Translations under genes and position numbers: made by a program | Notes under the pieces: generated by a model | The model's input: only the letters and a program-made list of their open reading frames with translations | What the model was told of the DNA's origin: nothing | Databases searched by the model: none | Assembly (NCBI RefSeq): GCF_019583405.1 | Contig: NZ_SZUU01000001.1 | Location: 62,001-126,000 of the forward strand | DNA from: Bacteroides fragilis | Lineage (GTDB): Bacteria > Bacteroidota > Bacteroidia > Bacteroidales > Bacteroidaceae | DNA: 64,000 nucleotides | Direction of reading: 5' to 3' | Part shown: in pieces, positions 17,634 through 26,562 of the stretch | Position numbering within the stretch: position 1 is the first letter of the stretch | How the letters are laid out: every line of letters begins with the position of its first letter

Positions 17634-19553
17634 ATGAATATGCCGGTATCATTTAAATATACTCTTTTTTTGCTCCTGATAGTTATTAGCTGTTGCCGTC
17701 CCTTGACGGGATATGCCGCTACCGGAGAGAAACCAATCCTTATGATCTGTTCATACAATCCGGGAGCGTATCCAACTTCGGCCAATGTTTCCGACTTTAT
17801 GGATGAATATGATAGGCTGGGGGGTAAAAGGGGAGTGGTCATTGAAAATATGAACTGTAAAAGCTTCTCCGATTTTCCTCGTTGGAAGGGAGTGATGAAG
17901 GATATTTTAAATAAATATCGGGGAGATCAGGAACCGGCGCTAATTATTCTGTTCGGACAAGAGGCATGGGCATCTTATTTGTCTCTGAACGACTCGGTAA
18001 CAGGAGAGGCACCCGTTATGTGCGCACTGACCAGCCGGAATGTGGTGTTACTGCCGGATGATGAAAAAGATCTGGTGCACTGGATGCCGGAATCATCCGA
18101 TTTTTATGAAGATAACCTGAAACGGCAGGTTCGTGGTGGATTTATGTATGATTATGATATCGCGTCGAATATCCGCATGATCCGGGCCATTTATCCGGAC
18201 ACAAAGAATATCGCTTTTATATCGGACAATACTTATGGAGGCGTCACTTTGCAGGCGCATGTGCGGAGGGAGATGAAAAAGTTTCCTGATATAAATCTGA
18301 TTCTACTGGATGGACGCGAACACACTATTTATACCATTGTGGACGAACTTCGGAAACTGCCTAAACACACAGTTGTACTGATAGGTACGTGGAGGGTGGA
18401 TAAGAACGAAGGTTATTTTATGCGGAATGCCACGTACTCGATGATGGAAGCAGTTCCGGACATACCGGCATTTACAGCAAGTTCGATCGGTTTGGGCTAT
18501 TGGGCTGTCGGAGGGGTAGTTCCTGCTTTCCGGACATTTGGGAAAGAACTGGCAGGGGAAACGGTCAAGTTTTTGGAAAACCCCGGAGATACGACGCTAC
18601 AGGTGGAGTTGGTAGGCACGGAAGCACTTCTGGATAGTAAAAAAGTGAAGGAGCAGAAGATTGATGTGGCTGCTTTGCCGATGAAAGTGAAATTGGTCAA
18701 TGAATCACCTTCTTTTTATCAGCAATATCGGTATCAGATTTGGGGTGGAGTGGGTGTTCTGTGCCTTTTGGTTATGGGATTGCTGGTTTCTATCTATTTC
18801 TATCTGCGGACAAAGCGGTTGAAAGACGATCTGGAGCGTTCGCAGGCGGATTTGTATGAGGCGAAGGATCGGGCGGAAGAATCGAATCGGTTGAAAAGTG
18901 CTTTCCTCGCTAATATGAGTCATGAGATACGGACACCACTGAACGCGATTGTGGGCTTTTCGGATGTACTGGCTTCGGGCGGAAGTTCAGAAGAGGATCA
19001 GCGGAATTATTTCAGAATTATCCAGTCGAACTCCGATTTGTTGTTACGGCTGATTAATGATATACTTGACCTTTCGAGGCTTGAGGCGGACAAAGTGACA
19101 TTGACTCCGGAAGACTGTGACGTGGTTCAACTGTGCAGGCAGGCGTTGTCATCGGTAGAGATGTCGCGTCGGGAATCGGGTAATCGGTTTGTTTTTGAAA
19201 CCCAAACCGAATCTTTTGTTTTACAGGTGGATATCCAGCGTTTGCAGCAGGTACTTATCAATCTGCTGACGAATGCAGCGAAGTTTACCAAAAATGGTAC
19301 GATTACATTGCAGTTTGAGGTGGAGAAGGAGAAGAACCGGGTGTTGTTTGCGGTGGCGGATACCGGATGCGGCATTCCGAAGGAGAAACAGAAACAGGTG
19401 TTCGAACGGTTTGAGAAGCTGAACGAGTATGCACAAGGTACCGGACTGGGACTCTCTATCTGTAAGCTGACAGTAGATAAGTGGGGTGGCAGTATCTGGA
19501 TTGATCCTGACTATGAAAGAGGGGCGAGGTTTGTAGTTTCGCATCCGTTGTAA
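17634..19553 (+). CDS. Sensor histidine kinase with ABC-substrate-binding-like periplasmic domain
   Basis: 639 residues. A signal sequence or anchor (residues 8-27) is followed by a periplasmic region of about 335 residues resembling ABC transporter substrate-binding (type 1 periplasmic) folds: KPILMICSYNPG, a Rossmann-like LIILFGQEAW and NIAFISDNTYGGVTL. A transmembrane helix spans about residues 366-388, then a coiled-coil linker and the HisKA box with HEIRTPLNAI (phospho-accepting His430). The HATPase part has NLLTNAAKF, DTGCGIP (Asp576) and GTGLGLS (Gly602). There is no receiver domain, so the partner response regulator must be elsewhere; none is adjacent. The ligand is unknown. A dispersed stem-loop repeat follows the stop. 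Confidence 0.93.
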   Translation: MNMPVSFKYTLFLLLIVISCCRPLTGYAATGEKPILMICSYNPGAYPTSANVSDFMDEYDRLGGKRGVVIENMNCKSFSDFPRWKGVMKDILNKYRGDQEPALIILFGQEAWASYLSLNDSVTGEAPVMCALTSRNVVLLPDDEKDLVHWMPESSDFYEDNLKRQVRGGFMYDYDIASNIRMIRAIYPDTKNIAFISDNTYGGVTLQAHVRREMKKFPDINLILLDGREHTIYTIVDELRKLPKHTVVLIGTWRVDKNEGYFMRNATYSMMEAVPDIPAFTASSIGLGYWAVGGVVPAFRTFGKELAGETVKFLENPGDTTLQVELVGTEALLDSKKVKEQKIDVAALPMKVKLVNESPSFYQQYRYQIWGGVGVLCLLVMGLLVSIYFYLRTKRLKDDLERSQADLYEAKDRAEESNRLKSAFLANMSHEIRTPLNAIVGFSDVLASGGSSEEDQRNYFRIIQSNSDLLLRLINDILDLSRLEADKVTLTPEDCDVVQLCRQALSSVEMSRRESGNRFVFETQTESFVLQVDIQRLQQVLINLLTNAAKFTKNGTITLQFEVEKEKNRVLFAVADTGCGIPKEKQKQVFERFEKLNEYAQGTGLGLSICKLTVDKWGGSIWIDPDYERGARFVVSHPL

Positions 19554-19563
19554 GAAAAAGAGA

Positions 19564-19637
19564 CTGTCACAGGGTCACACAGAGTTTATTCTCTATTTAA
19601 ATCCTCTCAGTGAGACTCTGTGTGACTCTGTGGTGAA
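19564..19637. repeat. Dispersed stem-loop repeat, copy 3
   Basis: CTGTCACAGGGTCACACAGAGT at the left is mirrored by GACTCTGTGTGACTCTGTGG at the right. It begins 10 bases after the histidine kinase stop and ends shortly before the 5'-nucleotidase gene. Confidence 0.75.
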
Positions 19638-19656
19638 TCAAATTTAAAACATTATT

Positions 19657-21399
19657 ATGATGAAAAGATTGATTTGTATTTATGCTTTCTTGCTTTGCCT
19701 GGTATGTGTATTGCCGGCACAAGAGAGAGAGGTGAAACTCAAGATTGTGCAGACCAGCGATGTACATGGTAATTACTTCCCTTATAATTTTATCACTCAG
19801 CAAGAGTGGGGCGGAAGCCTTGCACGCGTGTATGCGTTGGTGCAGAAGAATAGGGAAGTTTATAAAGAGAACCTTATTTTGCTGGATAACGGAGATATTC
19901 TGCAAGGACAGCCTTCGGCTTACTACTATAATTATATAGATACAGTGACACCACATGTCTGTGCCGAAATGATGAACTTTATGGGATACGATGCCGGAAA
20001 CATGGGAAATCATGATGTAGAAACGGGACGCCCTGTATTCGACCGTTGGATCGGTGAGTGTAACTTTCCGGTGCTGGGGGCTAATATTATCGAAACGGCT
20101 ACGGGCAAGACCCATCTTCCTCCCTATCAAGTGTTGGAACGTGACGGGGTGAAAATTGTGATATTGGGCATGATTACGCCGGCTATTCCCGCTTGGTTGT
20201 CGGAGAACCTGTGGCAGGGGTTGCGATTTGACGATATGGAGGAGACAGCACGGAAGTGGATGAAAGTGATCCGTGAGAAGGAAAAACCGGATTTGGTGAT
20301 CGGGCTGTTTCATGCAGGGCAGGATGCTTTTGTGATGTCGGGTAAGTATAACGAGAATGCATCGTTGAATGTGGCGAAGAATGTGCCGGGATTCGATATG
20401 GTACTGATGGGGCATGACCATGCCAAGGAGTGCAAAAAGATAGTGAACGTTGCGGGTGACTCCGTGCTGGTGATTGATCCGGCAAGCAACGGGATCGTAG
20501 TGTCGGACATTGATGTGACACTGAAACTGAAAGACGGTAGAGTGGTGAGCAAACAGATAGACGGGGTATTGACGGATACAAAAGAATATGGTGTAAGTGA
20601 ATCCTTTATGAGACATTTTGCAGTGCAATATGGTGCGGTAGAGAAGTTTGTTTCGAAGAAAATCGGTGTGTTTACGGAAGACCTGTCTACTCGTCCGGCC
20701 TATTTCGGTTCGTCGGCGTTTATCGATTTTATCCATTCGCTGCAACTCGACATCTCGGGGGCAGACATTTCGTTTGCCGCTCCGCTATCGTTTGATGCTC
20801 AGATAAAGAAAGGAGATATCTGCGTGAGCGATATGTTCAACCTGTATAAATATGAAAATATGCTTTATGTAATGAAGCTATCGGGAAAAGAGATTAAAGA
20901 TTTTCTGGAGGAATCCTATTATATGTGGACGAATCAGATGAAGTCGCCGGAAGATCATTTGCTGTGGTTGAAGGAGAAACGTACGGCGGGTGCCGAAGAC
21001 CGGGCCTCGTTCCAGAATTTCAGCTTTAACTTCGATTCGGCTGCCGGAATCATTTATACAGTGGATGTGACTAAACCGAAAGGAGAGAAAGTGACCATCG
21101 TCAGCATGGCAGACGGTGCTCCGTTCCGAATGGATCATATATATAAGGTAGCACTGAACTCTTACCGTGGCAACGGCGGTGGAGAACTACTGACAAAGGG
21201 ATCGGGAATTCCACAAGAAAAGCTGAAAGAGCGTATCATATTCTCAACGGATAAAGATCTCCGTTTTTATCTAATGCAGTATATCGAAAAGAAAGGCACA
21301 CTGAATCCCCGTGCGCTGAACCAGTGGAAATTTATTCCCGAAGAGTGGGTGAAGCCCGCTGCAGAGAGGGATTATGAATATCTGTTTGGAACTAAATAA
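19657..21399 (+). CDS. 5'-nucleotidase / UDP-sugar hydrolase family protein
   Basis: 580 residues with a signal peptide (residues 1-21, VLPAQ). The N-terminal calcineurin-like metallophosphatase domain has all expected metal-binding blocks: TSDVHGNYF, LLDNGDILQG, MGNHDVETG, GLFHAGQD and LMGHDHAKE. The C-terminal 5'-nucleotidase domain starts about residue 330 (FVSKKIGVFTEDLS, ADISFAAPLSFDAQI) and has YRGNGGGEL near the end, where the substrate base is usually held. It is expected to release phosphate from nucleotides or nucleotide sugars in the periplasm or at the surface. The following gene begins six bases after its stop, so the two are probably co-transcribed. Confidence 0.92.
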   Translation: MMKRLICIYAFLLCLVCVLPAQEREVKLKIVQTSDVHGNYFPYNFITQQEWGGSLARVYALVQKNREVYKENLILLDNGDILQGQPSAYYYNYIDTVTPHVCAEMMNFMGYDAGNMGNHDVETGRPVFDRWIGECNFPVLGANIIETATGKTHLPPYQVLERDGVKIVILGMITPAIPAWLSENLWQGLRFDDMEETARKWMKVIREKEKPDLVIGLFHAGQDAFVMSGKYNENASLNVAKNVPGFDMVLMGHDHAKECKKIVNVAGDSVLVIDPASNGIVVSDIDVTLKLKDGRVVSKQIDGVLTDTKEYGVSESFMRHFAVQYGAVEKFVSKKIGVFTEDLSTRPAYFGSSAFIDFIHSLQLDISGADISFAAPLSFDAQIKKGDICVSDMFNLYKYENMLYVMKLSGKEIKDFLEESYYMWTNQMKSPEDHLLWLKEKRTAGAEDRASFQNFSFNFDSAAGIIYTVDVTKPKGEKVTIVSMADGAPFRMDHIYKVALNSYRGNGGGELLTKGSGIPQEKLKERIIFSTDKDLRFYLMQYIEKKGTLNPRALNQWKFIPEEWVKPAAERDYEYLFGTK

Positions 21400-21405
21400 T
21401 AGAAT

Positions 21406-21879
21406 ATGGCTGAAGAACTTACATTTATATCGGGCAGCAAAGAGGAACAATATCTCTCTTTGTTGCCTCAGGTAAAGGCTCTGATAGAGGGGGAAGAGGA
21501 CCTGGTTGCCAATTTGGCTAATGTAGCTGCTGTCCTGAAGGAGGCTTTTGACTTTTTCTGGGTAGGTTTTTATCTGGTGAAGCAGGACCGGCTGGTACTG
21601 GGACCATTTCAGGGACCGGTGGCCTGTACGCGCATTCGAAAAGGTAAAGGAGTTTGCGGCACGGCCTGGGAGGAAGCTAAAACCCAATTGGTTCCGGATG
21701 TGGAAGCTTTCCCGGGACATATTGCTTGCAGCTCGCTTTCCAGATCGGAAATTGTGGTTCCACTGATAAAGGAAGGTAGGGTATGGGGAGTGTTAGACAT
21801 AGACAGTGATCTCCTGAATTTCTTTGATGAAACCGACCGGAAATATCTGGAAGAAATGTGCGGCTATTTATCGAAATAA
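21406..21879 (+). CDS. msrC: GAF-domain free methionine-(R)-sulfoxide reductase
   Basis: 157 residues, one GAF domain. The three cysteines needed by fRMsr enzymes are present with the same spacing as in E. coli (Cys74, Cys84, Cys108 here; 84, 94, 118 there), in the blocks VACTRIRKG, GVCGTAW and HIACSSLS. The end VWGVLDIDSD...FDETD is typical. It reduces free methionine-(R)-sulfoxide in the cytoplasm, restoring methionine after oxidative damage. No signal peptide, consistent with that. It is joined to the 5'-nucleotidase gene by a six-base gap. Family identity is very clear. Confidence 0.93.
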   Translation: MAEELTFISGSKEEQYLSLLPQVKALIEGEEDLVANLANVAAVLKEAFDFFWVGFYLVKQDRLVLGPFQGPVACTRIRKGKGVCGTAWEEAKTQLVPDVEAFPGHIACSSLSRSEIVVPLIKEGRVWGVLDIDSDLLNFFDETDRKYLEEMCGYLSK

Positions 21880-21883
21880 TGAC

Positions 21884-21891
21884 TATCTTTG
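21884..21891 (+). promoter_or_regulatory. -7 promoter box before the His-rich small gene
   Basis: TATCTTTG fits the Bacteroidetes -7 consensus and lies 25 bases before the GTG start at 21917, giving a very short leader. The -33 box is not clear. Confidence 0.5.
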
Positions 21892-21916
21892 CCGCCTTAA
21901 AATAAGAGTATAGTAG

Positions 21917-22255
21917 GTGGGATACATCAAAAGAGTTCTATTATCGTTTCTGTTGTTGACGCTGTTCGTGACGTACCAGGTGAGCATTACGATGTTTACC
22001 CATGTGCATTACGTAAACGGTGTAATGATTGCGCACTCTCACCCCTATAAAGGTACTCACTCACATTCTACATCTAATATTGTTGTTATTGCCCATTTTG
22101 CTACATTCCATTCGCTGGAAGCCCATGTGCAATATGATTTTACACCCGAACGGCCGATTCTGTTCACTGTGGAGATACCGGAGAGTATACCGGTGACAGC
22201 CGGGACACATCTACAGGTGATTTCTCTGCGGGCTCCTCCGGCAGAGTTAGCTTAA
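21917..22255 (+). CDS. Small His-rich membrane-anchored or exported protein
   Basis: 112 residues starting at GTG; no ATG is available in the early frame. An N-terminal hydrophobic segment (residues 7-24) looks like a signal anchor, followed by a His-rich stretch (MFTHVHYVNGVMIAHSHPYKG, then THSHSTSN) with eight histidines between residues 28 and 60, and a beta-rich C-terminal part. Not recognised with certainty. The histidine pattern suggests binding of a transition metal; the next gene is a TonB-dependent receptor in the same direction, so a shared role in metal or metal-complex handling is reasonable. That is inference from context. Confidence 0.7.
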   Translation: MGYIKRVLLSFLLLTLFVTYQVSITMFTHVHYVNGVMIAHSHPYKGTHSHSTSNIVVIAHFATFHSLEAHVQYDFTPERPILFTVEIPESIPVTAGTHLQVISLRAPPAELA

Positions 22256-22359
22256 AAATGGGGAATCCCCCTTTTTTCTATTACTCATTTACATATTAAT
22301 ATATTAATGCGAATCAGTCTTTGGGTATGAACGTCATGCTTTCCAAAGAACAGGTGCTG

Positions 22360-22378
22360 CATGTAAGTGTGTTACATG
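22360..22378. promoter_or_regulatory. Inverted repeat upstream of the TonB receptor
   Basis: CATGTAA, five bases, TTACATG: a perfect 7-bp inverted repeat 40 bases before the receptor ATG. It could be an operator or an mRNA hairpin; only the symmetry is seen. Confidence 0.4.
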
Positions 22379-22417
22379 TGGTACTGCTGATCCGTCTTTT
22401 ATGGCTAACAAAAAATA

Positions 22418-24709
22418 ATGAAACATTATATAGTTATGCTTGTGCTTGCTTGTGTAGGCATGAGTTCGTATGCGGTCAATCCGATTAAAGAAGGTAATAT
22501 GATTGCCGGACACGTTATTGTGAAAGGCACTGAAGAGAGTATTCCGTTTGCAACAGTGATGATTTTGGGAACCAACCGTGGTGCGGTATCCAATGAGGAA
22601 GGACAATTTGAGTTTCGTAAACTGGCTGCCGGTAAATATACGCTTCGTGTACAGGTGATGGGATATAAAACACAGGAAAAAACAATTACGGTCAGTGCAG
22701 AGGCTACGTCCGTGGTTCATTTCCAGATGGAAGAAGTAAGTTTTACGACAGATGAAGTGGTTGTCTCGGCCAACCGGAATGAGGTGAGCCGGAAGGCGGC
22801 GCCGGTGGTGGTGAACGTGATGAGCGCCAAGCTTTTTGAAACGGTGAATTCTACCGACCTGGCGAAGTCGCTTAATTTTCAATCAGGGCTGCGGGTAGAG
22901 AACAATTGTCAGAACTGCGGTTTTCCGCAAGTACGTATCAATGGATTGGAAGGTCCTTACTCGCAAATTCTGATTAATAGCCGTCCTATCATCAGCGCAT
23001 TGTCGGGAGTGTATGGGCTGGAACAGATTCCGGTAAATATGATCGAACGTGTGGAAGTGGTGCGCGGAGGTGGATCGGCTCTGTTTGGGGCCAATGCTGT
23101 GGGAGGTACAATCAATATTATTACAAAAGATCCGATAAACAATTCTTTTCAGGTGGCAAGCACGATGTCTAATATGAATGGTAAGTCGTGGGAGCAATAT
23201 ATGGGAGGAAACGTTTCTCTGGTTGCGAAAGATAATTCGTACGGTATCGCTTTGTATGAGACATACCGAAATCGTAATCCTTATGATGCGGACGGGGATG
23301 GTTTTTCGGAACTGGGCAAATTGAATATGAATACTTTCGGGATGCGTGCATACTATCGTCCCAACTATTTCAGCCGCATCAATGTGGAGTATCACACAAC
23401 AAATGAATTTCGCCGGGGTGGCAATAAATTCAATTTACAACCTCACGAATCGGATATTACCGAACAAACAAAACATATTATCAATAGCGGAGGATTAAGT
23501 TATGACCGTTATTGGGGAGAGAAGCATAAGATGTCTGTATATGGATCTATCCAGCATACGGATCGCAACAGCTATTACGGTGCTCAACAGGATATGAATG
23601 CGTATGGTAAAACAAACGATCTGACTTGGGTAGTGGGAGGTATGTATGTGGGAAATATGGACCGTTGTCTTTTTGCCCCTGCTACATTTACAGGTGGTGT
23701 AGAGTATCAGAATAACTCTCTGCACGATGTGATGACCGGGTATCATCGTGACATGCAGCAGGATGTCCGTATTGCCGGAGGATTTGTACAGAACGAATGG
23801 CGCTTGAACCGCTGGACCATGCTCGTGGGAGCACGTCTGGACAAGCATAACCTGATCGATCATCCGATCTTTAGCCCGCGTGTGAATTTTCTATATAAGC
23901 CGAGCGATAATTTGCAGGCACGTCTGACATACTCTACCGGCTTCCGGGCCCCGCAGGCTTACGATGAAGACCTGCATGTGACAGCTGTGGGAGGTGAAGG
24001 GGTGCAGATCCGACTGGCTGAGGGGTTACGTGAAGAACGTTCCAACAGCTTTAGTGGTTCGGTGGATTGGTCGTTCCCAATGGGACACTGGCAGTCTAAT
24101 ATTCTTCTGGAAGGTTTTTATACTGATCTGCATCATGTATTTGTGCTCGAGGATATCGGTCTGGACGAGAATGGAGATAAGATAAAGGAGCGCCGGAATG
24201 GTAGCGGGGCGAAAGTATATGGTGTCAATCTGGATGCGAAGGTAGCTCACGGGCGTGAGGCACAGTTGCAATTGGGATTTACAGTGCAACGCAGCAGATA
24301 CAACCGGGCAGAGATATGGACCAGTGAAGGAGAAGAAGAACAGACAACGAAACGCATGCCCCGTACGCCGGACTACTACGGTTACTTCACTTTTACTTCG
24401 GCGCCGCTGAAGAATTTTGATTTCTCGCTTTCGGGTACTTATACCGGTAAGATGATTGTGCCGCACATGGCCGGATACATCGAGAAGTCACGCATGGAGC
24501 ACACCCCGCAATTCATGGATCTCAACCTGAAACTGAATTATACTTTTGTGCTGAAAGATCATATCAAAATGCAGGTAAACGGAGGAGTACAGAATATATT
24601 TAATAGCTTCCAGAAGGATCTGGATAAGGGAGAATTCCGGGATGCAGGTTACTTCTACGGACCGACTCAGCCGAGGACTTATTTTGTGGGGATAAAGATT
24701 ATGAATTAA
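22418..24709 (+). CDS. TonB-dependent outer-membrane receptor
   Basis: 763 residues with a signal peptide (residues 1-19). Residues 27-105 form a carboxypeptidase-regulatory-like domain (GHVIVKGTEESIPFATVMILGTNRGAVSNEEGQF), then the plug: NFQSGLRVENNCQNCGFPQVRINGLEGPYSQILINSRP is not a TonB box but a plug stretch with an unusual CQNC pair (Cys167 and Cys170 region), followed by IERVEVVRGGGSALFGANAVGGTINIIT. The barrel runs to the terminal FVGIKIMN. It imports an unidentified substrate across the outer membrane. The CxxC in the plug and the His-rich protein upstream point to a metal or metal complex, but the ligand cannot be named. No SusD partner is present, so a glycan role is unlikely. Confidence 0.88.
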   Translation: MKHYIVMLVLACVGMSSYAVNPIKEGNMIAGHVIVKGTEESIPFATVMILGTNRGAVSNEEGQFEFRKLAAGKYTLRVQVMGYKTQEKTITVSAEATSVVHFQMEEVSFTTDEVVVSANRNEVSRKAAPVVVNVMSAKLFETVNSTDLAKSLNFQSGLRVENNCQNCGFPQVRINGLEGPYSQILINSRPIISALSGVYGLEQIPVNMIERVEVVRGGGSALFGANAVGGTINIITKDPINNSFQVASTMSNMNGKSWEQYMGGNVSLVAKDNSYGIALYETYRNRNPYDADGDGFSELGKLNMNTFGMRAYYRPNYFSRINVEYHTTNEFRRGGNKFNLQPHESDITEQTKHIINSGGLSYDRYWGEKHKMSVYGSIQHTDRNSYYGAQQDMNAYGKTNDLTWVVGGMYVGNMDRCLFAPATFTGGVEYQNNSLHDVMTGYHRDMQQDVRIAGGFVQNEWRLNRWTMLVGARLDKHNLIDHPIFSPRVNFLYKPSDNLQARLTYSTGFRAPQAYDEDLHVTAVGGEGVQIRLAEGLREERSNSFSGSVDWSFPMGHWQSNILLEGFYTDLHHVFVLEDIGLDENGDKIKERRNGSGAKVYGVNLDAKVAHGREAQLQLGFTVQRSRYNRAEIWTSEGEEEQTTKRMPRTPDYYGYFTFTSAPLKNFDFSLSGTYTGKMIVPHMAGYIEKSRMEHTPQFMDLNLKLNYTFVLKDHIKMQVNGGVQNIFNSFQKDLDKGEFRDAGYFYGPTQPRTYFVGIKIMN

Positions 24710-24726
24710 GTTTCTGATTTTATTCA

Positions 24727-24734
24727 TATCTTTG
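24727..24734 (+). promoter_or_regulatory. -7 promoter box before the creatininase-like gene
   Basis: TATCTTTG, 34 bases before the ATG at 24769. Matches TAnnTTTG; no clear TTTG at -33. Confidence 0.45.
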
Positions 24735-24768
24735 TGATATCACATTTGAATTCTAAAAACAGAAGACC

Positions 24769-25530
24769 ATGAATAAAGAAGTAGATCTTTCAGTATCCTG
24801 CCTTGGTAAGGTGAAAGGGCTGAAATATGATGTTATTATTTTGCCGTGGGGAGCTACGGAACCCCATAATTTACATTTGCCGTATCTTACCGATTGCATT
24901 CTTCCCCATGATATTGCCGTGGAGGCAGCCGAACTGGCACTTAGCCGTTCGGGTGTCCGTTGCATGGTGATGCCGCCGGTACCTTTCGGAGCGCATAATC
25001 CCGGGCAGCGTGAATTGCCGTTCTGTATCCATACCCGATATGCCACCCAGCAGGCTATTCTGGAAGACATCGTATCGTCCCTTCATGTACAAGGATTTCG
25101 TAAGCTGTTGATTTTGAGTGGACACGGAGGAAATAATTTCAAAGGGATGATTCGTGACCTTGCTTTTGAATATCCCGACTTTCTGATTGCTGCCGCAAAC
25201 TGGTTTGAAGTGGTGTCGTCCAAAGGCTATTTTGAAGCGGAGATTGACGACCATGCGGGAGAATCGGAAACTTCCGTGATGATGCACTATCATCCGGAAC
25301 TGGTGAATCTGGCTGAGGCCGGTGATGGTGAATCGAAACCGTTTGCCATTGCTTCGCTGAACGAAAAAGTAGCTTGGGTACCTCGCCATTGGGACAAAGC
25401 AACGGTAGACAGTGGAGTAGGAAACCCGAAAAAAGCAACAGCGGAAAAAGGAGAGCGTTATGTGAAACCGATCGTAGAGAAACTCGCCGGACTTTTTGAA
25501 GAAATGGCACAGCATGATCTATATGAATGA
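24769..25530 (+). CDS. Creatininase family amidohydrolase
   Basis: 253 residues, typical for the family. Metal-binding blocks: WGATEPHNLHLP (Glu31, His33, His36), LTDCILPHD, LSGHGGNN (His119) and a later Glu in DDHAGESETS. Such metalloenzymes hydrolyse cyclic amides such as creatinine or N-formyl groups of riboflavin-type intermediates; the family is broad and the substrate of this one is unknown. Cytoplasmic, no signal. It is monocistronic: it has its own -7 box upstream and a strong terminator just after the stop. Confidence 0.88.
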   Translation: MNKEVDLSVSCLGKVKGLKYDVIILPWGATEPHNLHLPYLTDCILPHDIAVEAAELALSRSGVRCMVMPPVPFGAHNPGQRELPFCIHTRYATQQAILEDIVSSLHVQGFRKLLILSGHGGNNFKGMIRDLAFEYPDFLIAAANWFEVVSSKGYFEAEIDDHAGESETSVMMHYHPELVNLAEAGDGESKPFAIASLNEKVAWVPRHWDKATVDSGVGNPKKATAEKGERYVKPIVEKLAGLFEEMAQHDLYE

Positions 25531-25548
25531 TGGAAAGTGTCTGATAAA

Positions 25549-25588
25549 AAACAGGCAGCGTCAACTATTTGACGCTGCCTGTTTTTTT
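25549..25588 (+). terminator. Intrinsic terminator after the creatininase-like gene
   Basis: Perfect stem AACAGGCAGCGTCA / TGACGCTGCCTGTT around a six-base loop, followed by a run of T's. It lies 18 bases after the stop codon. The complementary strand also has an A/T flank, so it may work in both directions. Confidence 0.92.
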
Positions 25589-25678
25589 AATTGTTACCTA
25601 AAAACTAATCTTTATTCCTATAAACAACAACCTATTTATTAACTGCTGCAAAAATACAGCATGTAGTTGAATTACGTT

Positions 25679-25692
25679 TTGATATAAATCAA
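25679..25692. promoter_or_regulatory. FNR-type box, downstream copy
   Basis: TTGATATAAATCAA, identical to the copy at 26341 and matching the FNR/CRP-family consensus TTGATnnnnATCAA exactly. It lies 11 bases beyond the stop of the Crp/Fnr gene, with no obvious promoter for a gene nearby. Confidence 0.6.
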
Positions 25693-25702
25693 AAAATGTT
25701 TT

Positions 25703-26284
25703 TTACAGTACTCCCGAACGAACACGACTGAGTGTTTCCGGGGTCATCAGCAGGTAGGATGCAATATGTGATAACGGAGCTCGTTTGATGATCTCCGGAT
25801 GATGGTGCAAGAGCAGGTTGTAGCGTTCGCGTGCTGTTTCGAAACGCCATGAATCGGCCTTTATTTGCGATACGATGAGTGAGTATTCCAGTACCTTACG
25901 ATAGAAAGCATTGATTTCTTTGGATTGTTCCAGCAACTTTTGCAGGACGTCATAAGGGAGCATATATACTACCGCCGGTTCCAATGCTTCAGCCATGAGG
26001 TGGGTAGGTTCTTGTTTTAACAGGCTTTCGATGCACATCAGGATACATCCTTCGTATGAGAAGTGCTCGGTGACATCTTTTCCGTTTTTATAATAAAATT
26101 GCCGCAACATCCCTTTACCGACGAAAACCATGTGGCGGCTTATTTGTCCTTCGTTCAACAACATTTCACCCTTTTCCAGCTCTTTGCGTATCAAGACCTG
26201 TGCCAGTAGTTCTCGTCCCTCTCTGTTCATCTCCGGATATCTGGAGTTTACAACAATATCCACTGTCTCTTTCAGGTTTTCCAT
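25703..26284 (-). CDS. Crp/Fnr family transcription regulator
   Basis: 193 residues. The N-terminal cyclic-nucleotide-binding-type beta barrel (about residues 25-120: ELEKGEMLLNEGQ, VFVGKGMLRQFYYKNGKDVTEHFSYEGC) leads through a long helix to a short C-terminal HTH. The recognition helix reads TPETLSRVRS; ETxSR is the pattern by which E. coli FNR (VETISR) reads TTGAT. It lacks the four-cysteine cluster of FNR, so it is not an iron-sulfur oxygen sensor of that type. The C-terminus is short, ending just after the recognition helix. A TTGATATAAATCAA box overlaps its own promoter, which points to autoregulation. Effector unknown. Confidence 0.9.
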   Translation of the reverse strand: MENLKETVDIVVNSRYPEMNREGRELLAQVLIRKELEKGEMLLNEGQISRHMVFVGKGMLRQFYYKNGKDVTEHFSYEGCILMCIESLLKQEPTHLMAEALEPAVVYMLPYDVLQKLLEQSKEINAFYRKVLEYSLIVSQIKADSWRFETARERYNLLLHHHPEIIKRAPLSHIASYLLMTPETLSRVRSGVL

Positions 26285-26322
26285 TATGTTATTATATTGA
26301 TAAGTTATTATAGATTGCGGGG

Positions 26323-26354
26323 CAAAAGTACGAAAATCGGTTGATATAAATCAA
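26323..26354 (-). promoter_or_regulatory. Crp/Fnr gene promoter overlapped by an FNR-type box
   Basis: On the minus strand the -7 box TACTTTTG is at 26330-26323. The palindrome TTGATATAAATCAA at 26341-26354 covers the -33 position. A protein bound there would hinder RNA polymerase, so negative autoregulation is the simplest reading. Confidence 0.65.
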
Positions 26355-26499
26355 TTTTTCAAAGTAAAAAGATTCGTTTTACTCCGATGTCCGGCTGGAG
26401 GAAGAAGTGTATGAAAAAAAAGTTCTCTCCTTTAACATTTGAAACTTAGCCGGTTAACTTATTTCGCATAAAATCCTTGAAAAAAATGTTGTAGAAAGA

Positions 26500-26531
26500 T
26501 TTGCGTAGTTCAAAAGTTCCCTCTATCTTTG
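26500..26531 (+). promoter_or_regulatory. Promoter of the tRNA-Ser gene
   Basis: TTTG at 26500-26503, a 20-base spacer, then TATCTTTG at 26524-26531: a full Bacteroidetes promoter 31 bases before tRNA-Ser. Confidence 0.75.
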
Positions 26532-26562
26532 CATCGCATTTGAGAGGAAATGCGGTTAAAAA

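Noticed and set aside
19597..20745. 382-residue minus-strand frame opposite the 5'-nucleotidase
   Set aside because: Shadow of the plus-strand gene; no recognisable domain and a His/Arg-rich composition typical of antisense frames.
22260..22277. GGGG-AAT-CCCC followed by T's as a terminator after the His-rich gene
   Set aside because: The stem is only four or five pairs, too weak to call; the TonB receptor is probably still on the same transcript.
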